Under the pieces are notes generated by a model, which saw nothing but the letters and a program-made list of their open reading frames with translations, was not told the origin of the DNA and searched no databases. A program made the translations under genes and the position numbers. 64,000 nt of DNA, from the NCBI RefSeq assembly GCF_900099815.1, contig NZ_FNCW01000007.1, positions 1 to 64,000 on the forward strand, in the 5' to 3' direction. The stretch's first letter is position 1; the number at the start of each line of letters is the position of its first letter. Below, piece after piece: positions 63,397-64,000 of this stretch. This DNA comes from Psychroflexus sediminis. Its GTDB lineage: Bacteria > Bacteroidota > Bacteroidia > Flavobacteriales > Flavobacteriaceae.

Positions 63397-64000
63397 ATGA
63401 AGTTATTTAAATACATTTTCATCTTTACCCTTTTCACCTTTTCCGTTTCTGGACAAGGCGGCTTGAAGATTGCTTATGTAGATATGGATTATATCCTGGA
63501 ACAAATTCCGGAATATAAACAGGCTTCAAACCAATTGAACTTAAAAGCTCAGGAGTGGAGAACTGAAATTGAAAGCAGGCAGCAAAAAATTGAGAACTTA
63601 AAAGCAGAACTGGAAAACGAGAGACCTCTTCTTACCACAGATCTTATTCAAGATATGGAAGATGAAATCAGCTTTCTGGAAAATCAATTACTGGACTATC
63701 GCAATAAAAGATTTGGGGTTTCAGGTGATTTTATCGTTCAGAAACGGCAATTGATTCAGCCAATTCAAGATCAGGTTTTCAACGCTATTCAGGAAATAGG
63801 GGAAAGTAGAGATTACGATTTTATTTTTGAAAATTCTGCAGATGCTTTACTTTTGTTTTCTGCAAGAAGGCATGATCTAAGTGAAGTTATTTTAAAATTG
63901 ATCAACAGAAACTCCAGGGGAGCTGGAACTGAAACAGCGGATATCATTGAAGACATAGAGGATTACAAATCTGTAGAAAAAGCTGAAGAGGACGAACTAA
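63397..64000 (+). CDS. OmpH/Skp-family periplasmic chaperone, runs off the window
   Basis: From ATG 63397 the frame is open to the end of the window (201 codons, no stop). It starts with a signal peptide (cleavage near SVSGQG) followed by the Skp-family motif LKIAYVDMDYILEQIPEYKQ, long charged coiled-coil helices (about 45-110), and FIVQKRQLIQPIQDQVFNAI with RDYDFIFENS. Skp chaperones carry unfolded outer-membrane proteins to BamA. It is 30 bases downstream of bamA in the conserved order. Confidence 0.93.
   Translation, partial: MKLFKYIFIFTLFTFSVSGQGGLKIAYVDMDYILEQIPEYKQASNQLNLKAQEWRTEIESRQQKIENLKAELENERPLLTTDLIQDMEDEISFLENQLLDYRNKRFGVSGDFIVQKRQLIQPIQDQVFNAIQEIGESRDYDFIFENSADALLLFSARRHDLSEVILKLINRNSRGAGTETADIIEDIEDYKSVEKAEEDEL

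Overview
The window looks like chromosomal DNA of a member of the Flavobacteriaceae (Bacteroidota). The evidence is a type IX secretion C-terminal sorting domain on a giant secreted protein, a PorG-like gene next to uppS and bamA, a DnaE polymerase with a fused N-terminal exonuclease, a fused DAHP synthase/chorismate mutase, promoter boxes of the TTG-N20-TAnnTTTG type and few Shine-Dalgarno sequences. No tRNA, rRNA or CRISPR array was recognised.

Region 1 (about 0.5-20.6 kb): a LuxR-type response regulator and a one-TM beta-propeller histidine kinase on the minus strand face a run of about 17 plus-strand genes. The run encodes two exported paralogous alpha/beta proteins, three NTF2/SnoaL-like exported proteins, three short-chain dehydrogenases, a zinc alcohol dehydrogenase, a Rid-family protein, a DUF2306 membrane protein, an AmpG/PAT-type transporter, a broken and an intact DUF418 gene, a DUF1624 (HGSNAT-like) membrane protein, a lipoprotein peptidase of the proline iminopeptidase type, and an SGNH-like/MBOAT O-acyltransferase pair. 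A shared palindrome lies upstream of both regulatory genes. I know of no described system with this composition, so it is the main candidate for an undescribed pathway.

Region 2 (about 20.7-24.6 kb): accessory DNA. It holds a RAYT (Y1 REP-associated transposase) flanked by hairpin repeats with two ORF-less derivatives, an XRE regulator with two DUF2975 membrane genes behind a strong operator-like inverted repeat, a CBS-pair protein and a 6 x 14-bp tandem repeat.

Region 3 (24.6-44.3 kb, minus strand): a 1943-aa T9SS client, dnaE, an aromatic amino-acid operon (pheA, aminotransferase, tyrA, DAHP synthase/chorismate mutase), an M24 peptidase, and clpX, clpP and tig. The aromatic operon is preceded by a short leader ORF rich in Phe and Tyr codons and a terminator/antiterminator pair. 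This is a textbook-like transcription attenuator and the clearest regulatory find in the window.

Region 4 (44.4-53.1 kb, minus strand): a CPBP protease, a small holin-like membrane protein, and two units (TonB-dependent receptor + SGNH lipoprotein; FadL-like channel + SGNH lipoprotein) that look like a lipid or ester uptake locus.

Region 5 (53.6-64 kb): a penicillin-acylase family enzyme, an alpha/beta hydrolase and pdxJ (minus), then the conserved envelope cluster CBS protein - nadK - porG-like - uppS - bamA - skp-like. The last gene runs off the window.
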